Notes: generated from the sequence alone by a model not told the origin. 58,761 bases of DNA from an uncultured Muribaculaceae bacterium (GCA_910588245.1 CAJUQP010000018.1:1-58761), one strand, 5' to 3'. Shown: positions 27,111 through 35,451, numbered from the stretch's first letter. A program made the numbers and translations.

Positions 27111-28583
27111 ATGTCATTCTTAACAGAAAAAGTAAAAGAGGAAGGCATGACGTTTGACGACGTCCTCCTCATTCCCGCATATTCCGAGGTCACCCCCAAT
27201 ATGGTGAACGTCCAGACACGCTTCTCACGCAATATCACGCTCAACATCCCTGTGGTGTCGGCGGCGATGGATACGGTGACTGAGGCTGCCATGGCGATAG
27301 CCATCGCCCGCCAGGGAGGAATCGGCGTGATCCATAAGAACATGCCCATCGAGGCACAGGCTGCTCAGGTCAGGAAAGTGAAACGCGCGGAGAGCGGCAT
27401 GATCTTCGACCCTGTGACAATCACTCCGCAGCAGACCGTAGGCGACGCACAGCGTATAATGCACGAGAACCATATCGGCGGAATACCCGTGGTAGACGAG
27501 GCCGGAAAACTCGTGGGAATCGTGACGAACCGCGATCTGCGTTTCCAGACGGAGGAGACGCTCCCCATCTCGGAGGTGATGACCAAGGAGAATATCGTGA
27601 CCACAACCAACCCCGATCTCGCTGAGGCATCGCAGATACTTCTGCGCCACAAGATCGAGAAGCTTCCCGTGGTCGACGAGAACAATAAGCTCGTAGGCCT
27701 CATCACCTACCGCGACATAACCAAGATTCAGGACTATCCCAACGCCTGCAAGGACTCCAAGGGGCGTCTGCGCGTTGCTGCCGGCGTGGGCGTGACGAGC
27801 GATACTCTCAAGCGCGTTGAGGCTCTTGTGCATGCAGGAGTTGATGCTGTCGTGATCGATACAGCCCACGGTCATTCAGCCAATGTTGTCAATACACTGA
27901 AGGCTGTAAAGGCTAATTTCCCAGAAATCGACGTGCTTGTCGGCAACATAGCCACTGCCGACGCCGCAGAGTATCTTATCGCCAACGGTGCCGACGGCAT
28001 CAAAGTGGGCATAGGCCCCGGTTCAATCTGCACAACGCGTATTGTCGCAGGTGTCGGTGTGCCTCAGTTGAGCGCAATCTTCAACTGCTCGCAGGTGGCC
28101 GCACGCCACGGCGTGCCTGTTATAGGGGATGGCGGTCTCCGTTACTCCGGCGATGTCGTGAAGGCAATCGCCGCAGGCGCCGATTGTGTCATGATGGGAT
28201 CGATGCTCGCCGGCACGGAGGAGTCGCCGGGCGAGACTATCATCTACAACGGACGTAAGTTCAAAGCTTACCGTGGCATGGGTTCTATCGAGGCTATGGA
28301 GGCCGGTTCGAAAGACAGGTATTTCCAGAGCGAGACCTGCGATTCGAGCAAGTTCGTGCCTGAAGGAATCGTGGCCCGTGTGCCTTACAAGGGAACGCTC
28401 GCCGAGACCATCTACCAGCTTCTCGGTGGTCTTCGTTCAGGCATGGGCTATTGCGGAGCCAAGGATATCGCGACTCTCCACAACGCCAAGTTCGTGCGTA
28501 TCACCTCGGCCGGTGTCATCGAGAATCATCCCCATGATGTGACCATCACCAAGGAGGCTCCCAACTATTCGCGTGGCGAATAA
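27111..28583 (+). CDS. guaB: Inosine-5'-monophosphate dehydrogenase
   Basis: 490 residues. NAD-dependent oxidation of IMP to XMP, the first GMP-specific step. A catalytic barrel is split by two CBS domains (about residues 100-210: GGIPVVDEAGKLVGIVTNRD, LPVVDENNKLVGLITYRD). The active-site loop GIGPGSICTTRIVAGVG has the nucleophilic Cys, and the flap RGMGSIEAM plus SKFVPEGIVARVPYKG (Arg/Tyr) is present. Confidence 0.98.
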   Translation: MSFLTEKVKEEGMTFDDVLLIPAYSEVTPNMVNVQTRFSRNITLNIPVVSAAMDTVTEAAMAIAIARQGGIGVIHKNMPIEAQAAQVRKVKRAESGMIFDPVTITPQQTVGDAQRIMHENHIGGIPVVDEAGKLVGIVTNRDLRFQTEETLPISEVMTKENIVTTTNPDLAEASQILLRHKIEKLPVVDENNKLVGLITYRDITKIQDYPNACKDSKGRLRVAAGVGVTSDTLKRVEALVHAGVDAVVIDTAHGHSANVVNTLKAVKANFPEIDVLVGNIATADAAEYLIANGADGIKVGIGPGSICTTRIVAGVGVPQLSAIFNCSQVAARHGVPVIGDGGLRYSGDVVKAIAAGADCVMMGSMLAGTEESPGETIIYNGRKFKAYRGMGSIEAMEAGSKDRYFQSETCDSSKFVPEGIVARVPYKGTLAETIYQLLGGLRSGMGYCGAKDIATLHNAKFVRITSAGVIENHPHDVTITKEAPNYSRGE

Positions 28584-28646
28584 ATGTTAATTCCGGCGGG
28601 GAGCTGTCAGTAATGATGGCTTCCCGTCGTCAACCGACAGAAAAAT

Positions 28647-30173
28647 ATGGAAAAGATAATAATACTGGATTTCGGCTCGCAGTACACCCAGCTCATCGCA
28701 CGTCGCGTGCGTGAGCTCAACGTATATTGCGAGATCCATCCTTTCAACAAGATTCCGGAGCTCGGAAGCGACGTTAAGGGTGTGATCCTTTCCGGCTCAC
28801 CATCCTCAGTGCGCGATGCCGATGCTCCGAAGCCCGACCTGAGCGCCATAAAAGGGCATTTCCCTCTGCTCGGAGTATGCTATGGAGCCCAGCTCCTCGC
28901 TTCCGAGTTCGGCGGGGAGGTGGAAGGTGCGCCTTCGCGTGAGTACGGCAGGGCCATGCTCCGCGTGATTGATCCTATCGACGCTCTTCTGCTCAATGTG
29001 CCCTCCCCCACGCAGGTATGGATGAGCCATGGCGACACCATCACCCGTCTGCCCGAGGGTTATAAGGTGATCGGCAGCACGGAGAATGTCCGTGCCGCAG
29101 CCTATCATGTGGAAGGGGAGAAGACCTGGGGCATACAGTTCCACCCGGAGGTATACCATTCGACCGATGGCACTCAGATACTCGCGAATTTCGTACTCGG
29201 CATATGCGGATGTTCGGGAACATGGAGCCCTGCATCGTTCATCGAGACGACTGTGGCGGAACTTCGTGAGAAATTGGGTGATGACCGTGTGATCCTCGGA
29301 CTCTCCGGAGGTGTGGATTCCTCTGTGGCCGCGATGCTGCTCCACAAGGCTATCGGCGACCGTCTGACGTGTATCTTCGTCAACAACGGGCTGCTGCGCA
29401 AGAATGAGTTTGAAGAGGTGCTTGATTCTTACAAGAACATGGGCCTCAATGTGATTGGAGTAGATGCAAGCGAGCGTTTCTATGCAGATCTCAAGGGAGT
29501 GACCGATCCCGAGGGTAAGCGCAAGATCATCGGCCGCGACTTCGTGGAGGTTTTCAATGCCGAGGCCAAGAAGATAGAGAACGCCAAATGGCTTGCCCAG
29601 GGCACGATCTATCCCGATGTGATCGAGAGCTGTTCGGTGAAGGGACCGTCTGCCACTATCAAGAGTCACCACAATGTGGGTGGCCTTCCCAAGGAGATGA
29701 ACCTGAAGGTTGTAGAGCCGCTGCGGCTGCTCTTCAAGGATGAGGTTCGCCGCGTGGGCAAGGCTATGGATATGGATCCGAGGCTTCTCGGACGTCATCC
29801 TTTCCCGGGTCCCGGACTCGGTATCCGCATCATCGGAGAGGTGACGCCGGAGAAGGTAAGGGTGCTTCAGGAGGCTGATGCCATCTTCATCAACGGTCTG
29901 CGCAAGGAGGGTCTTTACGACAAGGTATGGCAGGCCGGTGTGATGCTGCTTCCGGTGCAGAGTGTCGGCGTGATGGGCGATGAGCGCACCTACGAGAGCT
30001 GCGTGGCTCTCCGCGCCGTGATATCCACCGACGGTATGACAGCCGACTGGGTACACCTTCCCTACGAATTCCTGGCCAACGTGAGCAACGAGATCATCAA
30101 CAAGGTCCGCGGCGTGAACCGCGTAGTTTATGATATCTCCTCAAAACCGCCAGCCACGATCGAGTGGGAGTGA
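28647..30173 (+). CDS. guaA: GMP synthase (glutamine-hydrolysing)
   Basis: 508 residues. XMP to GMP. N-terminal class I amidotransferase: ILDFGSQYTQLIARRVRE, nucleophile Cys in LLGVCYGAQLLA near residue 77, HGD/HPEVYHS. ATP-pyrophosphatase P-loop LGLSGGVDSSVAAMLL near residue 215, and the C-terminal dimerisation part ends SSKPPATIEWE. Last gene of the purine operon; purF, purC and purK are not in the window. Confidence 0.98.
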   Translation: MEKIIILDFGSQYTQLIARRVRELNVYCEIHPFNKIPELGSDVKGVILSGSPSSVRDADAPKPDLSAIKGHFPLLGVCYGAQLLASEFGGEVEGAPSREYGRAMLRVIDPIDALLLNVPSPTQVWMSHGDTITRLPEGYKVIGSTENVRAAAYHVEGEKTWGIQFHPEVYHSTDGTQILANFVLGICGCSGTWSPASFIETTVAELREKLGDDRVILGLSGGVDSSVAAMLLHKAIGDRLTCIFVNNGLLRKNEFEEVLDSYKNMGLNVIGVDASERFYADLKGVTDPEGKRKIIGRDFVEVFNAEAKKIENAKWLAQGTIYPDVIESCSVKGPSATIKSHHNVGGLPKEMNLKVVEPLRLLFKDEVRRVGKAMDMDPRLLGRHPFPGPGLGIRIIGEVTPEKVRVLQEADAIFINGLRKEGLYDKVWQAGVMLLPVQSVGVMGDERTYESCVALRAVISTDGMTADWVHLPYEFLANVSNEIINKVRGVNRVVYDISSKPPATIEWE

Positions 30174-30182
30174 TCTATAATT

Positions 30183-30210
30183 TTGAATGTTGAATGTTGA
30201 ATTTTGAATT
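30183..30210 (+). repeat. Heptad repeat and left arm of an inverted repeat
   Basis: Four 7-nt words, TTGAATG twice then TTGAATT twice. The segment 30186-30203 is the exact reverse complement of 30587-30604, so the following gene lies between 18-bp inverted repeats. Confidence 0.65.
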
Positions 30211-30227
30211 AATAGAGCTTCAAAATT

Positions 30228-30588
30228 ATGGGGCGTAGTGAGGACAATATTGTTCTGAAGAAGTCTATGGACTTCGCTGTGCGTATTGTCAGACTCCATA
30301 AGTATCTCTCTAATGAAAAAAAGGGAATCTGTCCTATCAAAGCAGTTGCTTCGTTGCGGAACATCTGTCGGCGCTAATCTTTATGAAGCGCAGGAGTCTG
30401 TATCGCAGAAGGAATTCGAAGCCAAAGTCTACATTGCTTTGAAAGAGGCCCGTGAGTCCGAATACTGGCTCAAGTTGCTTTATATGACAGATTATCTTAA
30501 TCATGATGAATACGACAGTATTAATGCTGACTGCACCGAAATACTGAAACTCCTCGTCACCATCACCAAATCCCTCCGATGTAAATAA
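30228..30588 (+). pseudogene. Four-helix bundle (23S rRNA IVS-type) protein, frameshifted
   Basis: From the ATG at 30228 the frame gives MGRSEDNIVLKKSMDFAVRI then VRLHKYLSNEKK, a textbook N-terminus of the four-helix bundle family (about 120 residues). It then leaves the family. A second frame, open from 30286, supplies the rest: ESVLSKQLLRCGTSVGAN, KVYIALKEARESEYWLKLL. The switch falls on a run of seven A (30316-30322); with six A the two halves join in frame as NEKRESVLSKQ. It is therefore a single gene with one extra A: decay, slippage-based phase variation or a sequence error. The stop codon overlaps the right inverted repeat. Function of the family is unknown. Confidence 0.8.
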
Positions 30589-30604
30589 TTCAACATTCAA
30601 CATT
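30587..30604 (-). repeat. Right arm of the inverted repeat around the four-helix bundle gene
   Basis: AATTCAACATTCAACATT, the exact reverse complement of 30186-30203. It is also heptad-periodic (TTCAACA twice). Confidence 0.65.
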
Positions 30605-30614
30605 AAAAAATTGT

Positions 30615-30654
30615 CCACGACTGATTCATTGAGTCAGCCGTGGATTGTTTTTTT
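30615..30654 (+). terminator. Intrinsic terminator
   Basis: CCACG (30615-30619) pairs with CGTGG (30639-30643), with further pairing of CTGA and TCAG inside, followed by TTG and seven T. It ends transcription from the purine operon and the four-helix bundle gene. Confidence 0.7.
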
Positions 30655-30727
30655 GCGCGTTTTGAAAGAGACAATCCCGCCATTTGTCATGGAATATGGA
30701 GACGCTCCCCGACTGAAAGCATTTATA

Positions 30728-30759
30728 TTTGGGTTTCAGGGGGAATTTGATTATATTCG
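30728..30759 (+). promoter_or_regulatory. Promoter of the YhcH-family gene
   Basis: TTTG (30728-30731), 20 nt, TATATTCG (30752-30759), one mismatch from TAnnTTTG, 30 nt before the ATG at 30790. Confidence 0.55.
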
Positions 30760-30789
30760 CGTTGTCAAACAATGAAAAAGTGATAAGTT

Positions 30790-31326
30790 ATGGAAAAGAT
30801 AGGCAATCAGGAGGCTCTCGCTTGGGTGAAGAGCCGCGAATGGGCTAACGGATGGAATGCGGATGTCGATGAATCGGTTGATGCCGTGGAGTTTGCCACC
30901 CAATATAAAAATAACAAGGAATTGTGGGATAAGCTGTTCTCGTTCCTTGCCACAACGGATTTCCAAAGTCTTGAACCCGGTAAGATAGAACTGGTGCCGG
31001 GACGTCTTTGGATCAATGTGCTGGAATATACTCCTAAGGATAGCGACAACACTAAGATCGAATCTCATCGGAAGTTTATCGATCTTCAATATACTTTTGA
31101 AGGCAATGAGATTATGGGTCTGGCGTCTGATGTTACACCCATAGGTGACTACGATCCAGTGAAAGACCGCACAAATTATGTCACCGATAAACCTATCGCA
31201 TATTCAAAGGCTGATCCGGGCCGCTTCTTCCTCTATTTCCCGAAAGACATGCATCAGCCATCCGTCAAAGGAGAGGGAGAGGCTGTGCCAAGCCGCAAAA
31301 TTGTCGGTAAGATCGAGTATGTCTGA
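30790..31326 (+). CDS. YhcH/YjgK/YiaL family protein
   Basis: 178 residues. A cupin-like family (formerly DUF386) associated with sialic acid or sugar catabolism in other bacteria. The conserved SHRKFIDLQYTFEGNE (metal-binding His) and the YFPKDMHQPS (second His) motifs are present, and the C-terminal KIVGKIEYV fits. No signal peptide. No sugar-catabolism genes are nearby, so its substrate cannot be inferred. A thioredoxin-like gene follows after 53 nt. Confidence 0.85.
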   Translation: MEKIGNQEALAWVKSREWANGWNADVDESVDAVEFATQYKNNKELWDKLFSFLATTDFQSLEPGKIELVPGRLWINVLEYTPKDSDNTKIESHRKFIDLQYTFEGNEIMGLASDVTPIGDYDPVKDRTNYVTDKPIAYSKADPGRFFLYFPKDMHQPSVKGEGEAVPSRKIVGKIEYV

Positions 31327-31379
31327 GTCATCATATACTGGCTATTGGGAATAATATAAACGCTATTCATCGCAGTATT

Positions 31380-32639
31380 ATGACACGTTTCTTCTTTTTA
31401 TCGGTTTCATTGCTTCTTGCTCTTGAAGTATCGGCGCTCGTTCAACAAGACTTTACCTTGACTGGAAAAATCTCAGGAGTGCAGAAGGGCGATACTTTGC
31501 GTTTCGAGCGCATATTGTATCCGGGTTTCGTCAAAGAAGCAGCTTTTGATATTATTGTAGAAAAGCCGGATCTCTTCTCATATTCCGGAAAGCAGGATCA
31601 TGATCAGGAATACATTATGACGTATCTCCCAAAAGAAGGTCTGACACCTGACTGTGACCGCGTGGGCAGGGATTTTATTGTAACCGATGGCGACAACATA
31701 AACTTCTCTGGAAAAGTCAATGAGATATACTATTGCACTCTCGGAGGAGGTATATACCGGGATTCTCTATTTTCCAGAATGTTGCAGCTTGAGGATTCGG
31801 TCGGAATTGTAAGAAGCAGTTATCTTACTAAAATGAATGAAGCTACTGCCCGTAAAGATACGGTCAGTGCGATGCAATACTTAAAACTGTTCAACAATTT
31901 CGGGCGCGCCGGCTCTGAGCCGGTAATTGACCGATATCATGAGGCGCGGAAGGCTTATGCTGAAGCGAGACCTGAAGGATCGATATATCTTCTTGTCAAC
32001 GCCTTGCAGAAAATTTCGTACACTCCGGTTGAAGAAGCGAGATCCTTGTACGATTCGTGGAGTCAAGATCTTAGAGATAGCTATTACGGACAAATTTATG
32101 CCAAGGAATTGTCGAAGGTAGAACAGCTTGCCGAGGGACAACCGGTGCCGGGTTTTTCCGTGACAACCACCGATAGCATCCGGATTGCAGAAGACGATTA
32201 TAGAGGCAAATATCTGCTGATCTATCATTGGGGAATGTGTCCTGGATCGCTTCAGATTGACTCGATGGTACGTGATCTATATGACCGATATTCTGATAAA
32301 GGACTGGAGGTTTTGGGCATGACGGAATCCTTGGCACAGATACGAGAGGTGCACGACGGTTTGTCGGAAAAAGAAAAATACCAACTTCCGGGTGTCGATG
32401 ATCTGCGGGCAGTATTGGGTGGCATGCTTGAGCATCCCTGGAAAGAGGTTGAGGTCGGTGGTGATAATAAGGAAAATGCATCGCTGAAAGACACTTTCAA
32501 GATCGGAGGGCTTCCATTTTTTGTATTTATCGGTCCAGACGGAACAATCCGCTCCCGCGGTTTTTCCGAAGCATTCTTCAAGGCCCGCGACATCCTTGAC
32601 AAGGAACTCAGCTCAACCGCTGAATCAGGGAAACCATAG
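31380..32639 (+). CDS. Exported thioredoxin-like (TlpA/AhpC-type) protein with CXXS motif
   Basis: 419 residues with a signal peptide (MTRFFFLSVSLLLALEVSA). Residues about 25-130 resemble a DUF4369-type beta domain (FTLTGKISGVQKGDTLRFER), followed by a helical region and a thioredoxin fold from about residue 250 (GQPVPGFSVTTTDS, YLLIYHWGMCPGSLQIDSM, IGGLPFFVFIGPDG with the cis-Pro). The active site reads CPGS: the resolving Cys of CXXC is replaced by Ser. Such proteins are periplasmic or membrane-anchored in Bacteroidetes; a monothiol active site argues for a non-canonical redox role or none. Confidence 0.75.
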   Translation: MTRFFFLSVSLLLALEVSALVQQDFTLTGKISGVQKGDTLRFERILYPGFVKEAAFDIIVEKPDLFSYSGKQDHDQEYIMTYLPKEGLTPDCDRVGRDFIVTDGDNINFSGKVNEIYYCTLGGGIYRDSLFSRMLQLEDSVGIVRSSYLTKMNEATARKDTVSAMQYLKLFNNFGRAGSEPVIDRYHEARKAYAEARPEGSIYLLVNALQKISYTPVEEARSLYDSWSQDLRDSYYGQIYAKELSKVEQLAEGQPVPGFSVTTTDSIRIAEDDYRGKYLLIYHWGMCPGSLQIDSMVRDLYDRYSDKGLEVLGMTESLAQIREVHDGLSEKEKYQLPGVDDLRAVLGGMLEHPWKEVEVGGDNKENASLKDTFKIGGLPFFVFIGPDGTIRSRGFSEAFFKARDILDKELSSTAESGKP

Positions 32640-32689
32640 CCTCCCGATTGCGAATCAATATACAGATTGGATCTAAGAATCTGTTTAAT

Positions 32690-33253
32690 GCCGCTTTCTA
32701 ACAGCCTGGAGCGAGTGGAGCATTCCGGGACAGTGGCTACGGTCTTTACGGTGGTATGTTCCCGTTAATGGTTTGGGCGACACCGAGGTGCCGCCCTTAG
32801 AATTTAATGCCCATTTGAAAATTAACTTACTACTTACAACGGGGATTCGGCGCCTCCCGGTGCCTTGTCTCCGGTTTCCTTTTATGTCGTGACGCCTGCA
32901 TGGCACGGGTCGTTTCTCGGTTCACGTAGGCATAAAATAAAAGCGTGGGAAACAACCTGTTGCCATCCCATCGCTTGAGGCCTTCGCATTGCCCATCAGA
33001 ATCGGACAGCAACACAGAAGCCCACGCATTTAGAATTGATGCACATTGATATACTTGAGGCTTCACGCTTGCGCGTCAAGCCTCGTGCACGTCATTCATA
33101 CACATGGCGTCAACTGTATGCTTGATCCACAGATCCTGATTTGAAAGTTGCGAAGTTCCAAGCGATCAGAGGATAAGCGTCGAGTAACGCTTTTGTAAAA
33201 TGTCTGCCTCCCGCCCCCGACCCACGATCATTGCGGGCTTCCAGGCGATCGGT
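32690..33253 (-). ncRNA. Candidate long noncoding RNA
   Basis: About 560 nt of minus-strand transcript behind a consensus promoter with no credible protein. Two ORFs (237 and 222 nt) overlap each other in different frames, are Arg/His/Cys/Trp-rich and look like chance products. Folding potential is high: GAGGCTTCACGC/GCGTCAAGCCTC (33057-33084) and GGGCG.CACC/GGTG.CGCCC around 32785-32810 form strong hairpins, and AAGCGT/ACGCTT another near 33180. A 23-nt element with GATCGC, TGGAA and GCAA is repeated at about 33230-33253 and 33150-33172. It does not match RNase P, tmRNA, SRP or 6S as I know them. The 3' end is a guess; no U-tract was found. Nothing else is seen in 32640-33440. Confidence 0.4.
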
Positions 33254-33257
33254 ATTG

Positions 33258-33289
33258 CAAAGTTATAATTCTTATTCGCTTTTTACAAA
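33258..33289 (-). promoter_or_regulatory. Promoter of the candidate ncRNA
   Basis: On the minus strand TTTG (33286-33289), 20 nt, TAACTTTG (33258-33265): a perfect consensus. The nearest upstream gene ends at 33441, so this serves the transcript starting near 33251. Confidence 0.7.
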
Positions 33290-33440
33290 TTATTTCCAAT
33301 AATTTTTTGAAAATCGTTATTTCTAAACTCCTTTAAGAGGAGATTATGACGAATGAGTTCTTTTGCCAAGAAAGATGTAGAGGAGAGGAAAGACTGTCGT
33401 AACAAGTGAAAATGCCAGTAATATATGTGATTTGTTTTGT

Positions 33441-33917
33441 CTATAAGATAGAAACCATTGCACATAGAATCACGCTTATGGAGTTTGCCCCGGCCATCCA
33501 CAGAAAGCTGGATTTGAAGGAATACTTAAATATACATTTCAAGGATAATCCTTCAATGCAGGTGTTGGCGAGGACCACACATAAATAATCGAGGATCCAG
33601 TGTGATATCTGAAATGTGCCTCCTCCGAACGGTAACATGAGAAATTCCACTGCTATTCCACTTGCTGGAATCAGTAAAAGCCCAGTAAATGCGGAGATAG
33701 CATTTGTGGCTGCCATTATTCCAAGAGATCTGAGCCAGCCAGTCTTGAGGAATATATGTGCGGCTATGGTTTCGAATGTCAGTCCGGTTAAAATTATGTA
33801 CCATGAATAATAGTCCTGTAAGATATACAGTGATGGCCATATCATATTAGCACTTACAGCGAAAGGTGTGGCAAGTAGTAAAACTGTAAGTATATATTTA
33901 ATATCGCAATGTAGCAT
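33441..33917 (-). CDS. Small integral membrane protein of unknown function
   Basis: 158 residues, four or five hydrophobic segments (YILTVLLLATPFAVSANMIW, then YIILTGLTFETIAAHIFL, IMAATNAISAFTGLLLIPAS, ILDYLCVVLANTCIEGLSL, ANSISVILCAMVSIL). The stretch LPFGGGTFQISHWILDYL and the KYSFKSSFLW element look conserved-protein-like, but I do not recognise the family. It follows 30 nt behind the ATPase fragment and probably shares its promoter. Confidence 0.6.
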   Translation of the reverse strand: MLHCDIKYILTVLLLATPFAVSANMIWPSLYILQDYYSWYIILTGLTFETIAAHIFLKTGWLRSLGIMAATNAISAFTGLLLIPASGIAVEFLMLPFGGGTFQISHWILDYLCVVLANTCIEGLSLKCIFKYSFKSSFLWMAGANSISVILCAMVSIL

Positions 33918-33947
33918 ACCGGCAAGTCAAAATTAATGTGCTAAATG

Positions 33948-34109
33948 TCAAGCATATTTTTCCACAAGCAAAATACTCATATCTACACCTCGGGCTCCTT
34001 TAATCATGATAAGCCTGTCACTCCATGCAATGGAGTCATAGAGATATCTGTGAAGAGGGGCATCAAGGCTCTCCATCAACCGCGCTGAAATTTCGTAGAT
34101 ACGTTCCAT
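33948..34109 (-). pseudogene. N-terminal fragment of a DUF4143-type AAA ATPase
   Basis: 53 codons from the ATG at 34109: MERIYEISARLMES, HRYLYDSIAWSDRLIMIKGARGV, then DMSILLVEKYA and stop (quoted in parts). Full-length relatives (about 400 residues) read DRLI.I.GARGVGKTTLLLQ at this point; here the Walker A GKT is gone and the frame ends at once. A deletion that fused the first 42 codons to unrelated sequence is the simplest explanation. Promoter intact. Confidence 0.7.
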
Positions 34110-34125
34110 ACTCTTCAAGTTTCCA

Positions 34126-34157
34126 CAAAGTTACCAATATTTTTCTTTGCAAAGAAA
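34126..34157 (-). promoter_or_regulatory. Promoter with 16-bp palindrome upstream of the ATPase fragment
   Basis: TAACTTTG on the minus strand at 34126-34133, 16 nt before the ATG. The -33 position is occupied by a perfect palindrome, TTTCTTTGCAAAGAAA (34142-34157), whose TTTG lies 16 nt from the -7 box. The palindrome may be an operator. The rest of 34158-34305 shows only AT-rich sequence with a small palindrome near 34221-34237. Confidence 0.5.
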
Positions 34158-34305
34158 GAAAAATGCCAAATTCTTTTCTCTGTAAAGAAAAATAACGGCT
34201 AACATTCTGTGCCGTAACTTATTATAAGTATCTTATAACTCCTATAAACAGCTAATGTAATCTGGATCTGAATTATGGTTTAAGGAACTAAAGACGGAAT
34301 TGATA

Positions 34306-34347
34306 AACAAACACACCCGGGCTGATAGGAGTCCGGGTGTGTTTGTT
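34306..34347 (-). terminator. Terminator of the pyrimidine operon
   Basis: A perfect 15-bp stem (34306-34320 with 34333-34347; CACACCCGG core) with a 12-nt loop, 15 nt past the pyrB stop. The stem itself ends in TTTGTT on the minus strand. Confidence 0.75.
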
Positions 34348-34362
34348 TGGATGGGGAGGAGA

Positions 34363-35451
34363 TTATTTCGGTTTTGATTCGCAATATACGCAGCGATAGC
34401 CGCCGGAATGGTCGTGGGCGGGACGGAAAAGGCTCTCCACGCCGACCTCCATGTTGGAGATGCAGCGGCGGTTGCGGCAGATGAACTTGCCGCGCACGGC
34501 ATCGGCAGGTACCAGCTCGGTTGATTTCGAAGGATCCTTGGCCCAGTCGAGGAGCTTGCAGATAAGGGCCATGCGCACGAACTTGCCGTTCTCCACCTGA
34601 CGGAAATAAGCCGCGCGGGGATCATCGTCAACGTCTGTGCTGATCTCATTGACGCGGGGGAGAGGATGCAGTATGCGCATCTCCGGGCGTGCGAGACGGA
34701 GTTTCTCCTTATCGAGGATGAAGAAGTCCTTGACGCGGTCATACTCGTCCTCATCGAGGAAACGTTCCTTCTGCACACGGGTCATATAGAGCACGTCGAG
34801 TTCGCCCATCACCTCTTCCATGGTGTCGACCTCCTTGTAGGGCACGCCGTTCATCTCACACACCTCCTGCTTCATATAGTCGGGAAGACGGAGCTGTTCG
34901 GGAGCGATGAGCACCACTTTCACGCCTGTGTAGCGCGATAGCGCCTTTATGAGGGAGTGAACCGTGCGTCCGAACTTCAGGTCGCCGCAGAAGCCGATGG
35001 TAATGTTGTCGAAGCGGCCTATCTCACGCTTGATGGTGAGCAGGTCGGTGAGAGTCTGCGTCGGATGACTATGGCTTCCGTCGCCGGCATTGATCACCGG
35101 GATTCGCGAGTTCATGGCCGAGACAGTTGCCGCGCCTTCCTCAAAGTGACGCATGGCGATGATGTCGGCGAAACAGTTGATCACCTTGGTGGTGTCGGCG
35201 CATGTCTCTCCCTTGCTCACAGATGAGCTTTTGGCGTCGGAAAATCCGAGCACATTGCCACCAAGCTCCATCATGGCGGCTGTGAAGCTCAGACGCGTAC
35301 GTGTCGAGGGCTCGTAGAAAAGAGTGGCGAGCTTCTTCCCTTTGCAGCGGTCGGCATATTTCTCGCGGTTGTCGATTATGTCGAGGGCGAGGTCGATGAT
35401 TTCCTCAAGCTCCTGCTTGGAGAGATCGGTCGGGTCTATGAGGTGTTTCAT
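34363..35451 (-). CDS. pyrB: Aspartate carbamoyltransferase fused to a PyrI-type zinc domain
   Basis: 362 residues from the ATG at 35451 (MKHLIDPTDLSKQELEEII); an ATG at 35478 adds nine. The catalytic chain is complete: FYEPSTRTRLSF, GDGSHSHPTQTLTDL, MTRVQKERF and LHPLPRVNEI. After about residue 305, where PyrB normally ends, a 55-residue tail holds four cysteines with spacing C-x4-C-x23-C-x2-C (CRNRRC ... CVYC), the same as the zinc domain of E. coli PyrI. The nucleotide-binding allosteric domain of PyrI is absent. The tail likely serves trimer contacts without allosteric control. Last gene of the pyr operon. Confidence 0.95.
   Translation of the reverse strand: MKHLIDPTDLSKQELEEIIDLALDIIDNREKYADRCKGKKLATLFYEPSTRTRLSFTAAMMELGGNVLGFSDAKSSSVSKGETCADTTKVINCFADIIAMRHFEEGAATVSAMNSRIPVINAGDGSHSHPTQTLTDLLTIKREIGRFDNITIGFCGDLKFGRTVHSLIKALSRYTGVKVVLIAPEQLRLPDYMKQEVCEMNGVPYKEVDTMEEVMGELDVLYMTRVQKERFLDEDEYDRVKDFFILDKEKLRLARPEMRILHPLPRVNEISTDVDDDPRAAYFRQVENGKFVRMALICKLLDWAKDPSKSTELVPADAVRGKFICRNRRCISNMEVGVESLFRPAHDHSGGYRCVYCESKPK

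Noticed and set aside
30315..30325. Programmed -1 frameshift on the A-AAA-AAG heptamer
   Set aside because: A -1 shift leads to the wrong frame; the family sequence needs a +1 shift or loss of one A, so indel or slippage is the better explanation.
32685..33066. Two overlapping minus-strand ORFs of 73 and 78 codons
   Set aside because: Different frames of the same structured segment, with Arg/His/Trp-rich products lacking motifs; better explained as open frames in a noncoding RNA or repeat.
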